From assembly GCA_025936825.1 (NCBI GenBank), contig JAICSO010000002.1, positions 310,001 to 374,000 of the forward strand: DNA of 64,000 nucleotides, in the 5' to 3' direction. Below are positions 27,102 through 36,745 of the stretch, piece by piece. The position numbers were made by a program, and so were the translations under genes. The DNA comes from Terriglobales bacterium. Lineage in GTDB: Bacteria > Acidobacteriota > Terriglobia > Terriglobales > Acidobacteriaceae. How positions within the stretch are numbered: the stretch's first letter is position 1; each line of letters begins with the position of its first letter. The notes beneath the pieces were generated by a model. It was not told the DNA's origin. It was given only the letters and a program-made list of their open reading frames with translations, and searched no databases.

Positions 27102-27159
27102 AGGCTGACTTCTTGCTCAAACTCTACTCTCAAGATGCTTTTCTCTTTTTTTAGAGATG

Positions 27160-27210
27160 TCATTCCGAGGAGTGAAGCGAAGCGAAACGACGAGGAACCT
27201 GCTTTTCGCA
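27160..27210 (+). repeat. TCATTCCGA...GAGGAACCTGCTTT repeat
   Basis: A member of the intergenic family that begins GTCATTCCGA and ends GAGGAACCTGCTTTTCG, with a purine-rich middle in this copy. Other copies lie at 36295, 36572, 51987 and (inverted) 54933. Confidence 0.7.
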
Positions 27211-27274
27211 TGCGTAATCAACAGAGCGAAACGTTAGCGGGACGCTACTAATGCTATTCGTAAGCAAGGTCTGA

Positions 27275-28267
27275 CTAACTGCTGGTTTTCAGCCAGCGGT
27301 ATCCCGCCTTCAATTCGCAGCGATAGACGCGCGTCTCGTCAGCATTGGCGCGCGTCTGGCAGTCGGCCCAACTCAACTTAAGCGCAGGCCCCAGCGGGAA
27401 AACAATATTCTGGCCGTTTACTTCCGCCTGCAGGCTCACCCCCTCCGCCGAGTGCGGCAGTGTGAAGTTGAGCGCTTCGCCAAAAATCACAGGATATGAA
27501 GTTCGCACCACATCCCCTTGCATCGGGTGAATGACTTCCGCTTCGACTAGAAACGTTGCCGTGTCCGACCAGACAAGGGCAGAAACCGACATCGTTCGCC
27601 CTGGATGCTCGATATCGGTGGTATCGATCTTCGTGAACGGACACGGCCCGGCTATGCACGATGCGCGTGCATTTCGAAACTCATTTCCCGCACCCGCGTC
27701 CAGTGTGGCACTTCCGGTGGACGCCTTCCATCTCCCGTCCGGCGAGCAGGGCGGGCGTCCATTGCAGGGGACGTTGCCTACGTTCTCCACCTCAAACGAC
27801 CGGACCGCGCTGCCGACGGTTGCCGATGTCCCCGACTTGATCGAGTAGCGCACTGTCACGTTGCCAATCGTTTGTTTCGTGCCGCCCGTCTCAACGGGTT
27901 TCATTGGTTTGCTCGACACCAGCTTGGCAATCGTAACGTCTCCGCCGGGCTGGGCTGTCATCGTGGTTGGTTCGTAATCAGCATGACTGAATGTCAAGGT
28001 GATGATGGGATGCACCCGCAGCAGGCGCTTGCGGAATTTGAAAGCAAAATAACCGTTTGTGTCCGACTTCGTGCGGGTAACCAGGATCCCATCCGACGCG
28101 GTGATATCCACGCCTGCGATCGGCAACTCTTTCCGCGGGTCATCGTTCTGCATGATCACTGCACCGATGACCTGAATCGTCGCCCGCCGCAGGTGGCGCA
28201 CGTAGAGCGCCGACGCCACCACCGCCGCAATCAGGATTCCAAGCAGAAACTTTTTCCCTGGACTCAT
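27275..28267 (-). CDS. Membrane-anchored protein with carboxypeptidase-regulatory-like domain
   Basis: A 330-residue protein with one N-terminal membrane helix (KKFLLGILIAAVVASALYV, residues about 5-23). A beta-sandwich region follows (IQVIGAVIMQNDDPRKELPI to SDTNGYFAFKFRKRL), which has the pattern of a carboxypeptidase-regulatory-like or transthyretin-like domain. The rest is beta-rich with Cys pairs and no recognised family. The start at 28267 has GAGG just upstream; the frame is open to 28315. It is divergent from the glycosyltransferase gene at 28361, with a ~90-bp shared promoter region. Function unknown. Confidence 0.65.
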   Translation of the reverse strand: MSPGKKFLLGILIAAVVASALYVRHLRRATIQVIGAVIMQNDDPRKELPIAGVDITASDGILVTRTKSDTNGYFAFKFRKRLLRVHPIITLTFSHADYEPTTMTAQPGGDVTIAKLVSSKPMKPVETGGTKQTIGNVTVRYSIKSGTSATVGSAVRSFEVENVGNVPCNGRPPCSPDGRWKASTGSATLDAGAGNEFRNARASCIAGPCPFTKIDTTDIEHPGRTMSVSALVWSDTATFLVEAEVIHPMQGDVVRTSYPVIFGEALNFTLPHSAEGVSLQAEVNGQNIVFPLGPALKLSWADCQTRANADETRVYRCELKAGYRWLKTSS

Positions 28268-28360
28268 AGCCTCACTATACAATTGTGCAACTTTCCCCAG
28301 GGCAATACCGTACAAATCTTCAAAGGCGTATGCCGTTGAGCCTTCGCGCAGGAGTGTAGC

Positions 28361-30283
28361 TTGCAGGAACCCAAGCCCAATTCAAAGATGGCTTTGGCAG
28401 CAGCCGCGTTGCTGCTCGCATTCATAGCAGTCCTCGCGGGCGGAGCTGTCCGTCGCGAGTCCATCACCATTGACGAAACTGCTCACACCGGTGCCGGAGT
28501 CAGCTACTGGCAGAAACTCGACCTCCGCATGAATGAGGAGCATCCGCCGCTCTCGAAATTGATCGCCACACTCCCTCTGGCATTGCGCGGAGCAAATGCC
28601 GACTACACACACGCGTCCTGGACATTCAGCGGCAACGGCCCTTTCAATCAGTACCTCGGTGAATGGTCATTCGGATACTGGTTCCTGATGCGCTGGAACG
28701 ATCCGTGCACGGTGATTTGGTGGGCCCGGGTCCCCATGCTGTTCATGACCCTGCTTCTCGGCTATGTAATCTACGCGCTGGGGACGCGCCTGGGTGGATC
28801 GTGGGGCGGCTTGCTATGCCTCGTGTTCTACGCGACCACTCCCGCCTTCCTGGCATTTGGTCCGCTTGTGATCACAGATATCGTGATTGTGCTGTTCTGG
28901 ATTCTTACCATTTGGCAGATGCGGAACTTATGGCGATCGCCGACCCGCGGCACCGTTATCAAATTTGGCCTCGCCTTTGCCGGCGCTCTGCTCTCGAAAT
29001 TCTCCGCAGGACTGCTCTTCTTCGTCTTCCCCGCGGTGGTCTTGAGCCTGCGCTTACGGGAGGTGCCAGAGCAGCCTTCAGAACGCTTGGCATTACGCCA
29101 GTGGCGCCGTAAAGCCTGGTGGAACATGCTGAAGGGGACCGCCTGGGCTGCCGTGTTCGTGTATGCGGTCTATTTTGTGTTCTCGTGGCATCAGCCCACT
29201 GACACGTTGGACGCGATCCATTTTCCTGCGTCTCCCTTGCTACGCCGCATCTCGATGCCGCTCTGGGTGTATTTGAAAGGACTTGCTGGATTCGCTATGA
29301 GCGCGGGCAGCCGTCCCACATACATTCTCGGCCGCTCCTATCCGCACGGCGTCTGGTTTTATTTCCCAACCATTTTTGCTCTCAAGTCACAGCTGGCATT
29401 CCTGCTGGCCCTACCCCTTGCCGTCGGCATTGCGTTGTTTCTTAAAACGAAACCTGCGCGTGCAAGCGAGGAGCCCGTTGTCCCTGCGAGCTTGGCCCTC
29501 AACTGGCGTTGCGTGTGGATCTCACTCGTGGTGTATGTCGCCGTCAGCATGGTAAATCGACTCGACATCAGCATTCGCCATTTCCTGATTGCGGTCGCCC
29601 TCATCATTCTGCTTCTGGCGCCGCTCCCGCGAATGCTGCTGAGGCTTAAGTTAAGGTTCCCTCGCTTTGCTACCACTGCGGCTACTCTGACCGCGGCGCT
29701 GGCGATCGTTGCGATTATCTCGGCAGTTCGCGTTTACCCCTACTACTTCCCCTACTTGAATTCGCTTTCCATGGGCAAGCCCGGCTATCAACTGGTGAAC
29801 GATTCCAACCTTGACTGGAACCAGGGGCTTCCCGACGTCGAGGCATTCGCAAGCCAGCGCGGTCTGCAGGATTTCCTTCTAGACGCCTACGCCTTCGCCG
29901 GTCCGGGCAGCTACATCACTCATGGCCAGCCTTGGAATTGTCAGAAGGCAACATCGGCCGATGCCGGTCATGTGGCGATCGTCTCCGGCAACAATCTTGC
30001 CGACACCCGCAATTGCATTTGGTTGATGAACTACCCGCACCAACCGCTGGCTGGAGGCAGCATGTACGCGGTTCAACTGCCTGCAGTCCTGCCGCCCGCA
30101 GGCGCTCCCGGCGGTCCGCCGATGCCTAAGGATTACCACTTTCTTGGCGGTCCGCTACAGGACGAAGACGCGCGAGATATCTTCGGAGCCTGCATTAATG
30201 ATCCCGCACAACTCGAACCGACTCTCCAGCACATGATGGCCATGGCAAAGCAGATGCAAGAGCAGAAGCAGCGTAAGCAATAG
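28361..30283 (+). CDS. GT39/ArnT-like multi-spanning glycosyltransferase
   Basis: A 640-residue inner-membrane protein with about 12 hydrophobic helices. The ITIDETAHTGAGVSYW segment after TM1 places an acidic pair (D/E) in the first periplasmic loop, as in the dolichyl-phosphate-mannose protein mannosyltransferase (GT39) and ArnT families that use lipid-linked sugars. A C-terminal periplasmic tail carries FLGGPLQDEDARDIFGACIN. TTG 28361 is chosen because AGGAG lies 7 nt upstream; ATG 28388 has no ribosome site. The Tat-exported glucoamylase-like gene begins at or soon after its stop, suggesting a joint operon. Confidence 0.78.
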   Translation: MQEPKPNSKMALAAAALLLAFIAVLAGGAVRRESITIDETAHTGAGVSYWQKLDLRMNEEHPPLSKLIATLPLALRGANADYTHASWTFSGNGPFNQYLGEWSFGYWFLMRWNDPCTVIWWARVPMLFMTLLLGYVIYALGTRLGGSWGGLLCLVFYATTPAFLAFGPLVITDIVIVLFWILTIWQMRNLWRSPTRGTVIKFGLAFAGALLSKFSAGLLFFVFPAVVLSLRLREVPEQPSERLALRQWRRKAWWNMLKGTAWAAVFVYAVYFVFSWHQPTDTLDAIHFPASPLLRRISMPLWVYLKGLAGFAMSAGSRPTYILGRSYPHGVWFYFPTIFALKSQLAFLLALPLAVGIALFLKTKPARASEEPVVPASLALNWRCVWISLVVYVAVSMVNRLDISIRHFLIAVALIILLLAPLPRMLLRLKLRFPRFATTAATLTAALAIVAIISAVRVYPYYFPYLNSLSMGKPGYQLVNDSNLDWNQGLPDVEAFASQRGLQDFLLDAYAFAGPGSYITHGQPWNCQKATSADAGHVAIVSGNNLADTRNCIWLMNYPHQPLAGGSMYAVQLPAVLPPAGAPGGPPMPKDYHFLGGPLQDEDARDIFGACINDPAQLEPTLQHMMAMAKQMQEQKQRKQ

Positions 30284-30325
30284 TTGCTGGTACGCTTCTA
30301 CCCGGAATTCCGATACCATCGTCGA

Positions 30326-31648
30326 GTGACCAATGCGCGCCTGCGCCTGACCCGGCGCACTCTGCTCAAAGGCCTGATGGGGGCCGCTGCTGCCTCACCC
30401 CTTGCGCATCCTCTCGGCGCAATGGCCGCCGCTACATCGAAACCCTCTTCTCCATTCTCGCCGGAAGACGATCAACTTCTCGACGACATCGAGCGAGCCA
30501 GCTGTTGCTTCTTTTGGGAGCAGGCGAATCCCGAGAACGGCCTTGTCAAGGACCGATGTAATGCACGCTTGGCTACTACGGACAACTCCAGCGTTGCCAG
30601 CATTGCTGCCACCGGTTTTGGCCTCTCCGCGCTCTGCATCGCTGATCGCCGCGGTTTTCTGTCGCGCTCGGAAGCCCGGGAGCGTGTTATCACCACTCTG
30701 CAGTTCATGGCGTCCAAACTCCCTAACCACCGCGGTTTCTTTTATCACTGGGCCGACATCAACACGGGTGAGCGCGTCTGGGACTCCGAAGTCTCGTCCA
30801 TCGACACTGCAATCCTGCTCTGCGGGATCCTTACCTGCCGCACTCATTTCCGCGACACCGATATCACGCTACTCGCCCACCAGATCACCAATCGCGTGGA
30901 GTGGACCTGGCTCTCCGAAGACACTTCGCTTCTCCCGCACGGCTGGCTGCCCGAAATGGGTTTTCTCCCCTACCGCTGGGACTACTACAACGAAATGATG
31001 ATGATGTACCTGCTTGGGCTCGGCTCGCCTAGCTACCCCCTGCGTCCCGAAGCCTGGGACGCCTGGAAGCGCACCATTTTCGAATATGACGGGATGCGAT
31101 ATATAGGCTCTTTCGCGCCGTTATTCGTTCACCAGTATTCGCAGGCCTGGTTCGACTTCCGCGGCAAACGCGATAAATACGCCAACTACTTCGAGAACTC
31201 AAAAACTGCCACCGAAGTGCATCGCCAGTTCTGCATCGAACTCGGCAAGCAATTTCCCGACTACAACGGTGATCTCTGGGGCATTACCGCTTCCGATTCG
31301 CAAAAGGGATATGTAGTTTGGGGTGGCCCGCCCGCGGTCGGGCCCATCGACGGCACCATCGTTCCTGCTGCAGCGGGAGGTTCGCTGCCTTTTCTGCCGC
31401 AGGAATGCATGAAGGTTCTACGCACCATTCATGATCGCTATCCACGCGCTCTCACCACTTACGGCTTCGCTGACGCATTCAATCCTCTGCACAACTGGTA
31501 CGACTCGGATGTTGTTGGGATTGATACCGGCATTATTCTCCTGATGGCCGAGAACGCGCGCACCGGCTACATCTGGGACGTCTTCATGCAGAACCCCGAA
31601 GCCCAGCGCGGCATGCAGTTGGCCGGCTTCAGACCGGAAGGGAAGTAA
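30326..31648 (+). CDS. Tat-exported putative glucoamylase-family protein
   Basis: A 440-residue protein with a twin-arginine signal (LTRRTLLKGLMGAAAASPLA) and an (alpha/alpha)-barrel catalytic region of the putative glucoamylase family (PF10091 type). Key stretches are CCFFWEQANPENGLVKDR, TGFGLSALCIADRRGFLSR, GFFYHWADINTGERVWDSEV, LPYRWDYYNEMMMMYLLGLG and YGFADAFNP, with conserved aromatic and acidic residues. Members act on beta-glucans or cyclic glucans rather than starch; substrate unknown here. GTG 30326 starts just before the Tat motif; TTG 30284, which abuts the previous stop, would add 14 residues. Confidence 0.82.
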   Translation: MTNARLRLTRRTLLKGLMGAAAASPLAHPLGAMAAATSKPSSPFSPEDDQLLDDIERASCCFFWEQANPENGLVKDRCNARLATTDNSSVASIAATGFGLSALCIADRRGFLSRSEARERVITTLQFMASKLPNHRGFFYHWADINTGERVWDSEVSSIDTAILLCGILTCRTHFRDTDITLLAHQITNRVEWTWLSEDTSLLPHGWLPEMGFLPYRWDYYNEMMMMYLLGLGSPSYPLRPEAWDAWKRTIFEYDGMRYIGSFAPLFVHQYSQAWFDFRGKRDKYANYFENSKTATEVHRQFCIELGKQFPDYNGDLWGITASDSQKGYVVWGGPPAVGPIDGTIVPAAAGGSLPFLPQECMKVLRTIHDRYPRALTTYGFADAFNPLHNWYDSDVVGIDTGIILLMAENARTGYIWDVFMQNPEAQRGMQLAGFRPEGK

Positions 31649-31690
31649 CGTGACGACCCACTCTCGACACGTGTGAACATGTCCTCAGTT

Positions 31691-32740
31691 TCACGCAGCC
31701 TCATCTACAACGCTGCGGTCCTTTTCAGTTGCGCTGTCAAGCGGTCGCCCGATTTTGCGAGCGAATGTTGACGCAGCAGATGTCGCCCAATCTCCGACTA
31801 GCGCGGAAGTCCAGAAAATGCGGCCAGCCGTAATCGGCCCGAGAATCTCTTTATGTCCAACTGCCGCAAGGCCCATCGAGGCCATACAGCCGCATTGTGA
31901 GCAGTCAGGGTTTCCGCCAAACTGGCAGGGCTCCACCTTCCTCCGCAAATCAGCCGATAAAGCTAGTGTGGTCTTGGCAAAAATGCATTGCGCCGGCGAG
32001 GTGGGAGGCGAGAGAAACTCCCGGATCAGTGCGGGGTTCATGTCGAGTTTGTTGTCTTCTCGCGCGATCCGAAGCAGAGTATGTACTACGAATTTGCGTT
32101 CCTCAGAATCCAGGCACTCGATATTGTGCGCGCCTTTCTGTGGCGTGAAGATGCTCATCCATATTTTCTGGATATTTGGATTTGCCGACCAGAACTCAAC
32201 AAACTCAGGAATGTAGCGCGTGCGCCGCACCATTGCGCTGGTGATCGTGCAATGCACCGTGATGTGCTGGCCTTCAATGTTCTTTAGAATTCGTTCATAA
32301 GTTGCTGGCCTGCGCCGAATGTCGTGCTCGGGCTGTAGTCCATCGATTGAAACGACCAGCTGAAAGTTTGGCAACTGGGCCCACTCGAGAGGTATGGGAC
32401 GGAATGCGCTCGTGACTACCTGGACGTGAGTACGCTTCACCAACTCAGGGAGAAGGACCTGCAACTCTCGAAAGCGCACCAGCGGATCGCCGCCCACAAG
32501 AGAAACGTGGAGCGGCTTATGTTCTTCAACCAGATCGCGAATCCTGCTGATCAGTTCTTGTCCCTTGAAATCCGACAGGCTGCGCAAATTTGTGGTTCCG
32601 AGATGCGCATCGTCATATGCATAGCACCCAGGGCAGCGCAACGGGCATTCGCGGGTGATCTCGATCGAGAGAGAAGGCTGACGTCCGCGTAACGTTCGCT
32701 GCCAGGTGTTCAAAATTGCTTTAACCGGTATCCGTCCCAT
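31691..32740 (-). CDS. Radical SAM protein with C-terminal cysteine cluster
   Basis: A 349-residue radical S-adenosylmethionine enzyme. The core motif ECPLRCPGCYAY (CxxxCxxC) binds the [4Fe-4S] cluster, HVSLVGGDPLVRF is the GGE-like motif (here GGD), and VVSIDGLQPEHDIRR is a downstream strand of the barrel. Near the C-terminus, EPCQFGGNPDCSQCGC provides extra Cys residues as in SPASM-type proteins, so an auxiliary cluster is likely. The overall look recalls HpnH-like and peptide-modifying enzymes, but no partner is present. The start at 32740 (MGRIPVKA) is preferred to 32776. Confidence 0.8.
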   Translation of the reverse strand: MGRIPVKAILNTWQRTLRGRQPSLSIEITRECPLRCPGCYAYDDAHLGTTNLRSLSDFKGQELISRIRDLVEEHKPLHVSLVGGDPLVRFRELQVLLPELVKRTHVQVVTSAFRPIPLEWAQLPNFQLVVSIDGLQPEHDIRRRPATYERILKNIEGQHITVHCTITSAMVRRTRYIPEFVEFWSANPNIQKIWMSIFTPQKGAHNIECLDSEERKFVVHTLLRIAREDNKLDMNPALIREFLSPPTSPAQCIFAKTTLALSADLRRKVEPCQFGGNPDCSQCGCMASMGLAAVGHKEILGPITAGRIFWTSALVGDWATSAASTFARKIGRPLDSATEKDRSVVDEAA

Positions 32741-32787
32741 TACGGTTTGGATGCCCCAAAAAGCGCCGAGACCCACGCCTTATGTAA

Positions 32788-32799
32788 AACACTTGTGTT
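32788..32799. promoter_or_regulatory. Palindrome upstream of radical SAM gene
   Basis: AACAC-TT-GTGTT is a short perfect inverted repeat about 50 bp upstream of the start of the radical SAM gene. Candidate operator, by position only. The remainder of 32800-33068 contains no gene I can support. Confidence 0.3.
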
Positions 32800-33068
32800 A
32801 ATCGTCGATGTTTTTACAACCGATGATGATGCGGAGTGCGGTTTTAGTCGTGCCGAGCGATGTTCTCGTTCTCGGCAATCTCATTCGAGTTTTGACGACG
32901 TCATTCCGAAAGCAAGGTCGAGGAATCCTAATTTTCAGTAGGGGAGTATTAGCTGCGATGGTGAGTTCGCGGGGAGAGCAAGAACTATTAACAGCAGATC
33001 CTCAACCGTGAAGGGGTCCGCACCCCGACGCCTTCTTCGCTTAGAACGACGATTCTAGAGAACTCTGC

Positions 33069-34109
33069 TTACCGCAACTCTTCCATCACCTGCTCCAGCA
33101 CTTCGCGTCCTGGACGCACCACCGACTGCGGCAAGGTGGCCAGAGGTTCGTCCGTCAGATTCAGCATGTCAAGGAAGGTGGGAGCGTCAGGGTTCACGTA
33201 CAGCACGCCGGTGAGAATCTCGCCATCTCGCTTGGCTTCGTTCATGCGGGTAACGGCACGCACCTTGTCCGTCGGATCATAATCCTCTTCCAACTTCCGC
33301 AATCGCAGCCGCGAACCGTCATGCATTGCCACTTCCAGCGTGGTGCCGGGATCGTAATCGACATGAATATCCTCGAAGCCCGGGATAAAGCTGATTTCCT
33401 GCAGCGGCTCATCATGGTCCTGCATGAACTTGTAGGATTTGGTCGAACCCTCGTGATCATTGAAGGTCACGCAAGGCGAAATGACGTCGAGCATCACGGT
33501 GCCGCGATGCGCAATGGCTGCTTTCAGCATGGCGCTGAGTTGTCGCTTGTCACCGGAGAATGATCGACCGACAAACGTTGCACCCAGCGAAACCGCGAGT
33601 TCGCATGTATCGATCGGCGGCAATTCGTTGATCACGCCCGTCTTCAGCTTCGAACCAACGTCGGCCGTGGCGGAAAATTGGCCTTTGGTCAGGCCGTACA
33701 CGCCATTATCTTCAATGATGTAGATGATCGGCAGATTGCGCCGCATCAGGTGCACGAATTGCCCGATGCCGATGGACGCCGTGTCACCGTCGCCGCTGAC
33801 ACCTAGCGCCATCAAGCTCTGATTGGCCAGCACGGTGCCGGTTGCGACCGAGGGCATTCTCCCGTGAACGGCGTTGAACGAGTGCGCGCGGTTCAGAAAG
33901 TAAGCCGGGCTTTTTGACGAGCAACCAATGCCGCTCAGCTTGGCTACCCGCTCCGGCTGAACCCCCATTTCATAAAGCGCATCGATGATTCGCTCGGAGA
34001 TTGCATTGTGGCCGCAACCGGCGCATAGGGTGGTCTTGCCGCCACGATAATCGAGCACCGACAGGCCAAGGCGATTGGTTTTTGGTGGTGGTGTCGTTGT
34101 GGTCGCCAT
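33069..34109 (-). CDS. korB: 2-oxoacid:ferredoxin oxidoreductase, beta subunit
   Basis: A 346-residue thiamine-diphosphate-binding subunit. CAGCGHNAISERIIDAL near residue 27 provides Cys residues for a cluster and the TPP-binding start. LGVSGDGDTASIGIGQ near residue 105 is the GDG motif that begins the TPP site, and IYIIEDNGVYGLTKGQ follows. This subunit pairs with the KorA protein encoded just upstream to oxidise a 2-oxoacid, most likely 2-oxoglutarate, with reduction of ferredoxin. It overlaps the korA stop by one base (TAATG), indicating translational coupling. Confidence 0.9.
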   Translation of the reverse strand: MATTTTPPPKTNRLGLSVLDYRGGKTTLCAGCGHNAISERIIDALYEMGVQPERVAKLSGIGCSSKSPAYFLNRAHSFNAVHGRMPSVATGTVLANQSLMALGVSGDGDTASIGIGQFVHLMRRNLPIIYIIEDNGVYGLTKGQFSATADVGSKLKTGVINELPPIDTCELAVSLGATFVGRSFSGDKRQLSAMLKAAIAHRGTVMLDVISPCVTFNDHEGSTKSYKFMQDHDEPLQEISFIPGFEDIHVDYDPGTTLEVAMHDGSRLRLRKLEEDYDPTDKVRAVTRMNEAKRDGEILTGVLYVNPDAPTFLDMLNLTDEPLATLPQSVVRPGREVLEQVMEELR

Positions 34110-35947
34110 TACTTGGCCTCCTTGGCAGCGATGTCTTCCGTTACCGAGCGCGCATCGATCGGCAGGCCGTCGAGCCGCGCCACGCTACGCAGCCGCGGAG
34201 CCAGTTCGCTCTCCAGATCTAACTTCAAGAGGCTGAACAACTGCGCATCACGGTTTTGCTCGATCACATACACGCGCCGGTGTGCGCGAACAAAGTCCGC
34301 CACCTCTGGCGCAAATGGATACGCGCGAATTCGCATGTAGTCCGGCGTCAGCTTGTGCTCATCGCGCAGCTGATCGAGAGACTCGGTAAGCGCCCAGTGC
34401 GACGTTCCGAAGGCGAGGATTCCGATCTCCGACTTGCCGGAACCATGAACCACTGGTGTCGGGACCGCTGTGCGTGCCGTGTCGAGCTTGCGACTGAGCC
34501 GGCGCATGTTGTTCTCGTAATCTTCAGGACGCTCGCTGTAATGCGCCTGCTCATTGTGGCCGCTGCCGCGCGTGAAGTATGCCGCTTTCGGATGTTCGGT
34601 TCCCGGCAGCGTGCGGTAGGGAATACCATCACCGTCAACATCCTTGTAACGGCCGAATCCACCAAGCTTGTCAAGATCTTCTTTCGTCAGCACCTTCCCG
34701 CGCTCAATCGGCTTTTCGGGATACGGAAATGGATCCGACATCCAGTTATTCATGCCAAGGTCGAGGTCGGACATCACGAACACCAGAGTCTGGAATTTCT
34801 CTGCCAGGTTGAACGCTTCCATGCCCATCTCGAAGCACTCATACGGTGAGGCAGGGAAGAGCATGATGTGCTTGGTGTCACCGTGCGAGAGGAAGGCTGT
34901 GGACAGCAGATCGCCTTGTGAGGTGCGGGTCGGTAGTCCTGTTGACGGCCCTACGCGCTGCACATCCCAGATCACTCCAGGAAGTTCCGCGTAGTACGCG
35001 AGCCCCGCAAACTCGCCCATGAGCGAGATGCCGGGCCCTGAGGTTGTCGTCATTGCGCGCGCCCCGGCCCAGCCAGCGCCCAGAACCATTCCGATCGCAG
35101 CAAGTTCGTCCTCAGCTTGGACCACGGCGAACGTCGCCTTTCCATCAGGCGTAATGCGGAAACGCTTCAGGTACTCGATCACTCCCTCGGCAAGCGACGA
35201 CGACGGCGTAATGGGATACCAGCTCATCACCGTAACTCCGCCGAATACGCAGCCCAGCGCTGACGCGGTATTGCCGTCGATGATGATCTTGCCCTGGGTC
35301 TTGTTCATGCGCTCGACGCGGAAGGGATCACGCTTCTTCAGGTTTGCGGCCGCGTAATCGTATCCGGCCTGTGCCGCCGCAAAGTTCAGGTTTGCCGCCT
35401 TCACCTTCTTGGCAAACTGTTTGCGTAGCGCTTTCTCAACCTCGCCCATCTCGATTTCGAGCAGCTTGGCCAGAACGCCGACGTAAATCATGTTCTTGAC
35501 CAGCTTGCGCAGCTTGGCCTCGGGGCAGACGGTCGCGACAATCTTGTCGTAAGGTACGGAATAAAAAATCAGATCCTGCCGCAACGAATCGAGCCGCAAC
35601 GGCTCGTCATAGAGCACTGCTGCACCGGGCGCGAGCGAAAGCACGTCGGCTGACGCCGTCTCCGCGTTCATCGCTACCAGGAAATCAATTTCCTTCTTGC
35701 GGGCGACGTAGCCATCTTTGTTGGCGCGAATGGTGTACCAGGTGGGAAGCCCGGCAATATTTGATGGAAACAGGTTCTTGCCGGAGACGGGAATGCCCAT
35801 CTGAAAAATGCTGCGGAGCAAAACTGTGTTGGAACTTTGCGAGCCGCTGCCGTTGACGGTCGCGACCTGGATGCTCATGTTATTGACAACGGGCGCCACC
35901 GAGTCGCGTCCGGCGGACTCATGCAGCCCAACGTCGGTTGTAGCCAT
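34109..35947 (-). CDS. korA: 2-oxoacid:ferredoxin oxidoreductase, fused gamma-alpha subunit
   Basis: A 612-residue protein with the gamma domain (about residues 20-190: VNGSGSQSSNTVLLRSIFQM) fused ahead of the alpha domain (about 200-600). The alpha part has MSWYPITPSSSLAEGV, AEDELAAIGMVLGAGWAGAR and TTTSGPGISLMGEF, the pyrimidine-binding and CoA-side motifs typical of KorA. With KorB it forms an (alpha-gamma/beta) oxidoreductase feeding the reductive or oxidative TCA cycle. Start MATTDVGLHES at 35947 is chosen; the frame extends to 36031 without support. Fused gamma-alpha forms are common in aerobes. Confidence 0.9.
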   Translation of the reverse strand: MATTDVGLHESAGRDSVAPVVNNMSIQVATVNGSGSQSSNTVLLRSIFQMGIPVSGKNLFPSNIAGLPTWYTIRANKDGYVARKKEIDFLVAMNAETASADVLSLAPGAAVLYDEPLRLDSLRQDLIFYSVPYDKIVATVCPEAKLRKLVKNMIYVGVLAKLLEIEMGEVEKALRKQFAKKVKAANLNFAAAQAGYDYAAANLKKRDPFRVERMNKTQGKIIIDGNTASALGCVFGGVTVMSWYPITPSSSLAEGVIEYLKRFRITPDGKATFAVVQAEDELAAIGMVLGAGWAGARAMTTTSGPGISLMGEFAGLAYYAELPGVIWDVQRVGPSTGLPTRTSQGDLLSTAFLSHGDTKHIMLFPASPYECFEMGMEAFNLAEKFQTLVFVMSDLDLGMNNWMSDPFPYPEKPIERGKVLTKEDLDKLGGFGRYKDVDGDGIPYRTLPGTEHPKAAYFTRGSGHNEQAHYSERPEDYENNMRRLSRKLDTARTAVPTPVVHGSGKSEIGILAFGTSHWALTESLDQLRDEHKLTPDYMRIRAYPFAPEVADFVRAHRRVYVIEQNRDAQLFSLLKLDLESELAPRLRSVARLDGLPIDARSVTEDIAAKEAK

Positions 35948-36031
35948 TAAATTAGGAAGTCCTTCCTGCCATAACGATCTTGCACAGGCGAAACATGCCC
36001 TACGCGGATTTCGTGAGGGAATTACTCTCAA

Positions 36032-36745
36032 TTATACGGCAGCAGTTCGAGGATGGTAACGTTCGCAAGGGTGCCGGGATAACGGAGTAGGAACTAGGAA
36101 GCAGCTCACAACAACCCTCAGCCCTCAGCCGACAGCCGTCAGGAAAACCTTCAGGGCGGGGTTTGTTCCGCTTGGAAGGAAATGACCCCTGCTGTGTCGT
36201 GTGCGAACGCCTTCGGAAGCCCAGCATCAGCCGATCGGGCCACATTCTCAAAATTAATGCCATTCCGAAAATCAATGTCATGCCAGAAATTAATGTCATT
36301 CCGACCGAAGCCGGGCGATTCGCTTGCGAACGCCCGGCTGCGTGGAGGAACCTGCTTTTCGTTGGCACGAGGAAATTGGCCGCTTAGCGCACATCCTGCC
36401 GTGCAGGGGCCTAAGAATAAAGTCCGGGGCGTAAGCCCCGGGTAGAAGTGGCAAAAGAGCAAGCTCCGCAGGAGCGAAAGAAGAGTTCTTACACAAAATT
36501 GTGCTTTGAAGAGGCTCGGCTTCAGCCAAGCCGACGACAAAAGCTAGTGAAGATAGAAGCTATTGAAGATTGTCATTCCGAGTCGACGCAGCCGCGCGTG
36601 CGCAGCAATGACGGGACGAACCTGCTTTCAGCTAGAACCTAGTTTGAGAGACGATCCCAACCGCGAAGCGGCGGCACATAAATAGCCCAGGGCGTAAGCC
36701 CTGAGTAGACGTACGAACAGAGCGAGTCCCGCAGGGACGGCACAA
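36032..36745. repeat. Repeat-rich intergenic region
   Basis: About 700 bp without a supportable gene. It holds three tandem 18-bp units of the form AAATTAATGTCATTCCGA (36251-36304), then a TCATTCCGA hairpin repeat (36295-36361). A two-hairpin element follows (GGGGCGTAAGCCCC near 36423-36438 and AGCTCCGCAGGAGC near 36462), then a second TCATTCCGA copy (36572-36630). A second two-hairpin element ends it (CAGGGCGTAAGCCCTG near 36689 and TCCCGCAGGGAC near 36726). Open frames crossing this stretch follow repeat sequence, not coding bias. Confidence 0.75.
36295..36361 (+). repeat. TCATTCCGA hairpin element, copy with GCCGGGCG stem
   Basis: Conserved ends GTCATTCCGACCGA and GTGGAGGAACCTGCTTTTCG enclose a hairpin. 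GCCGGGCG (36310-36317) pairs with CGCCCGGC (36331-36338), and TTCGC pairs with GCGAA around a TT loop. The inverted copy at 54933-54999 keeps the ends and the TTCGC core but has a different, still paired, outer stem. Confidence 0.8.

Noticed and set aside
36251-36304. Three 18-bp tandem units as a CRISPR or iteron array
   Set aside because: Units abut with no spacer, and there is no replication gene nearby; better explained as a short tandem repeat.
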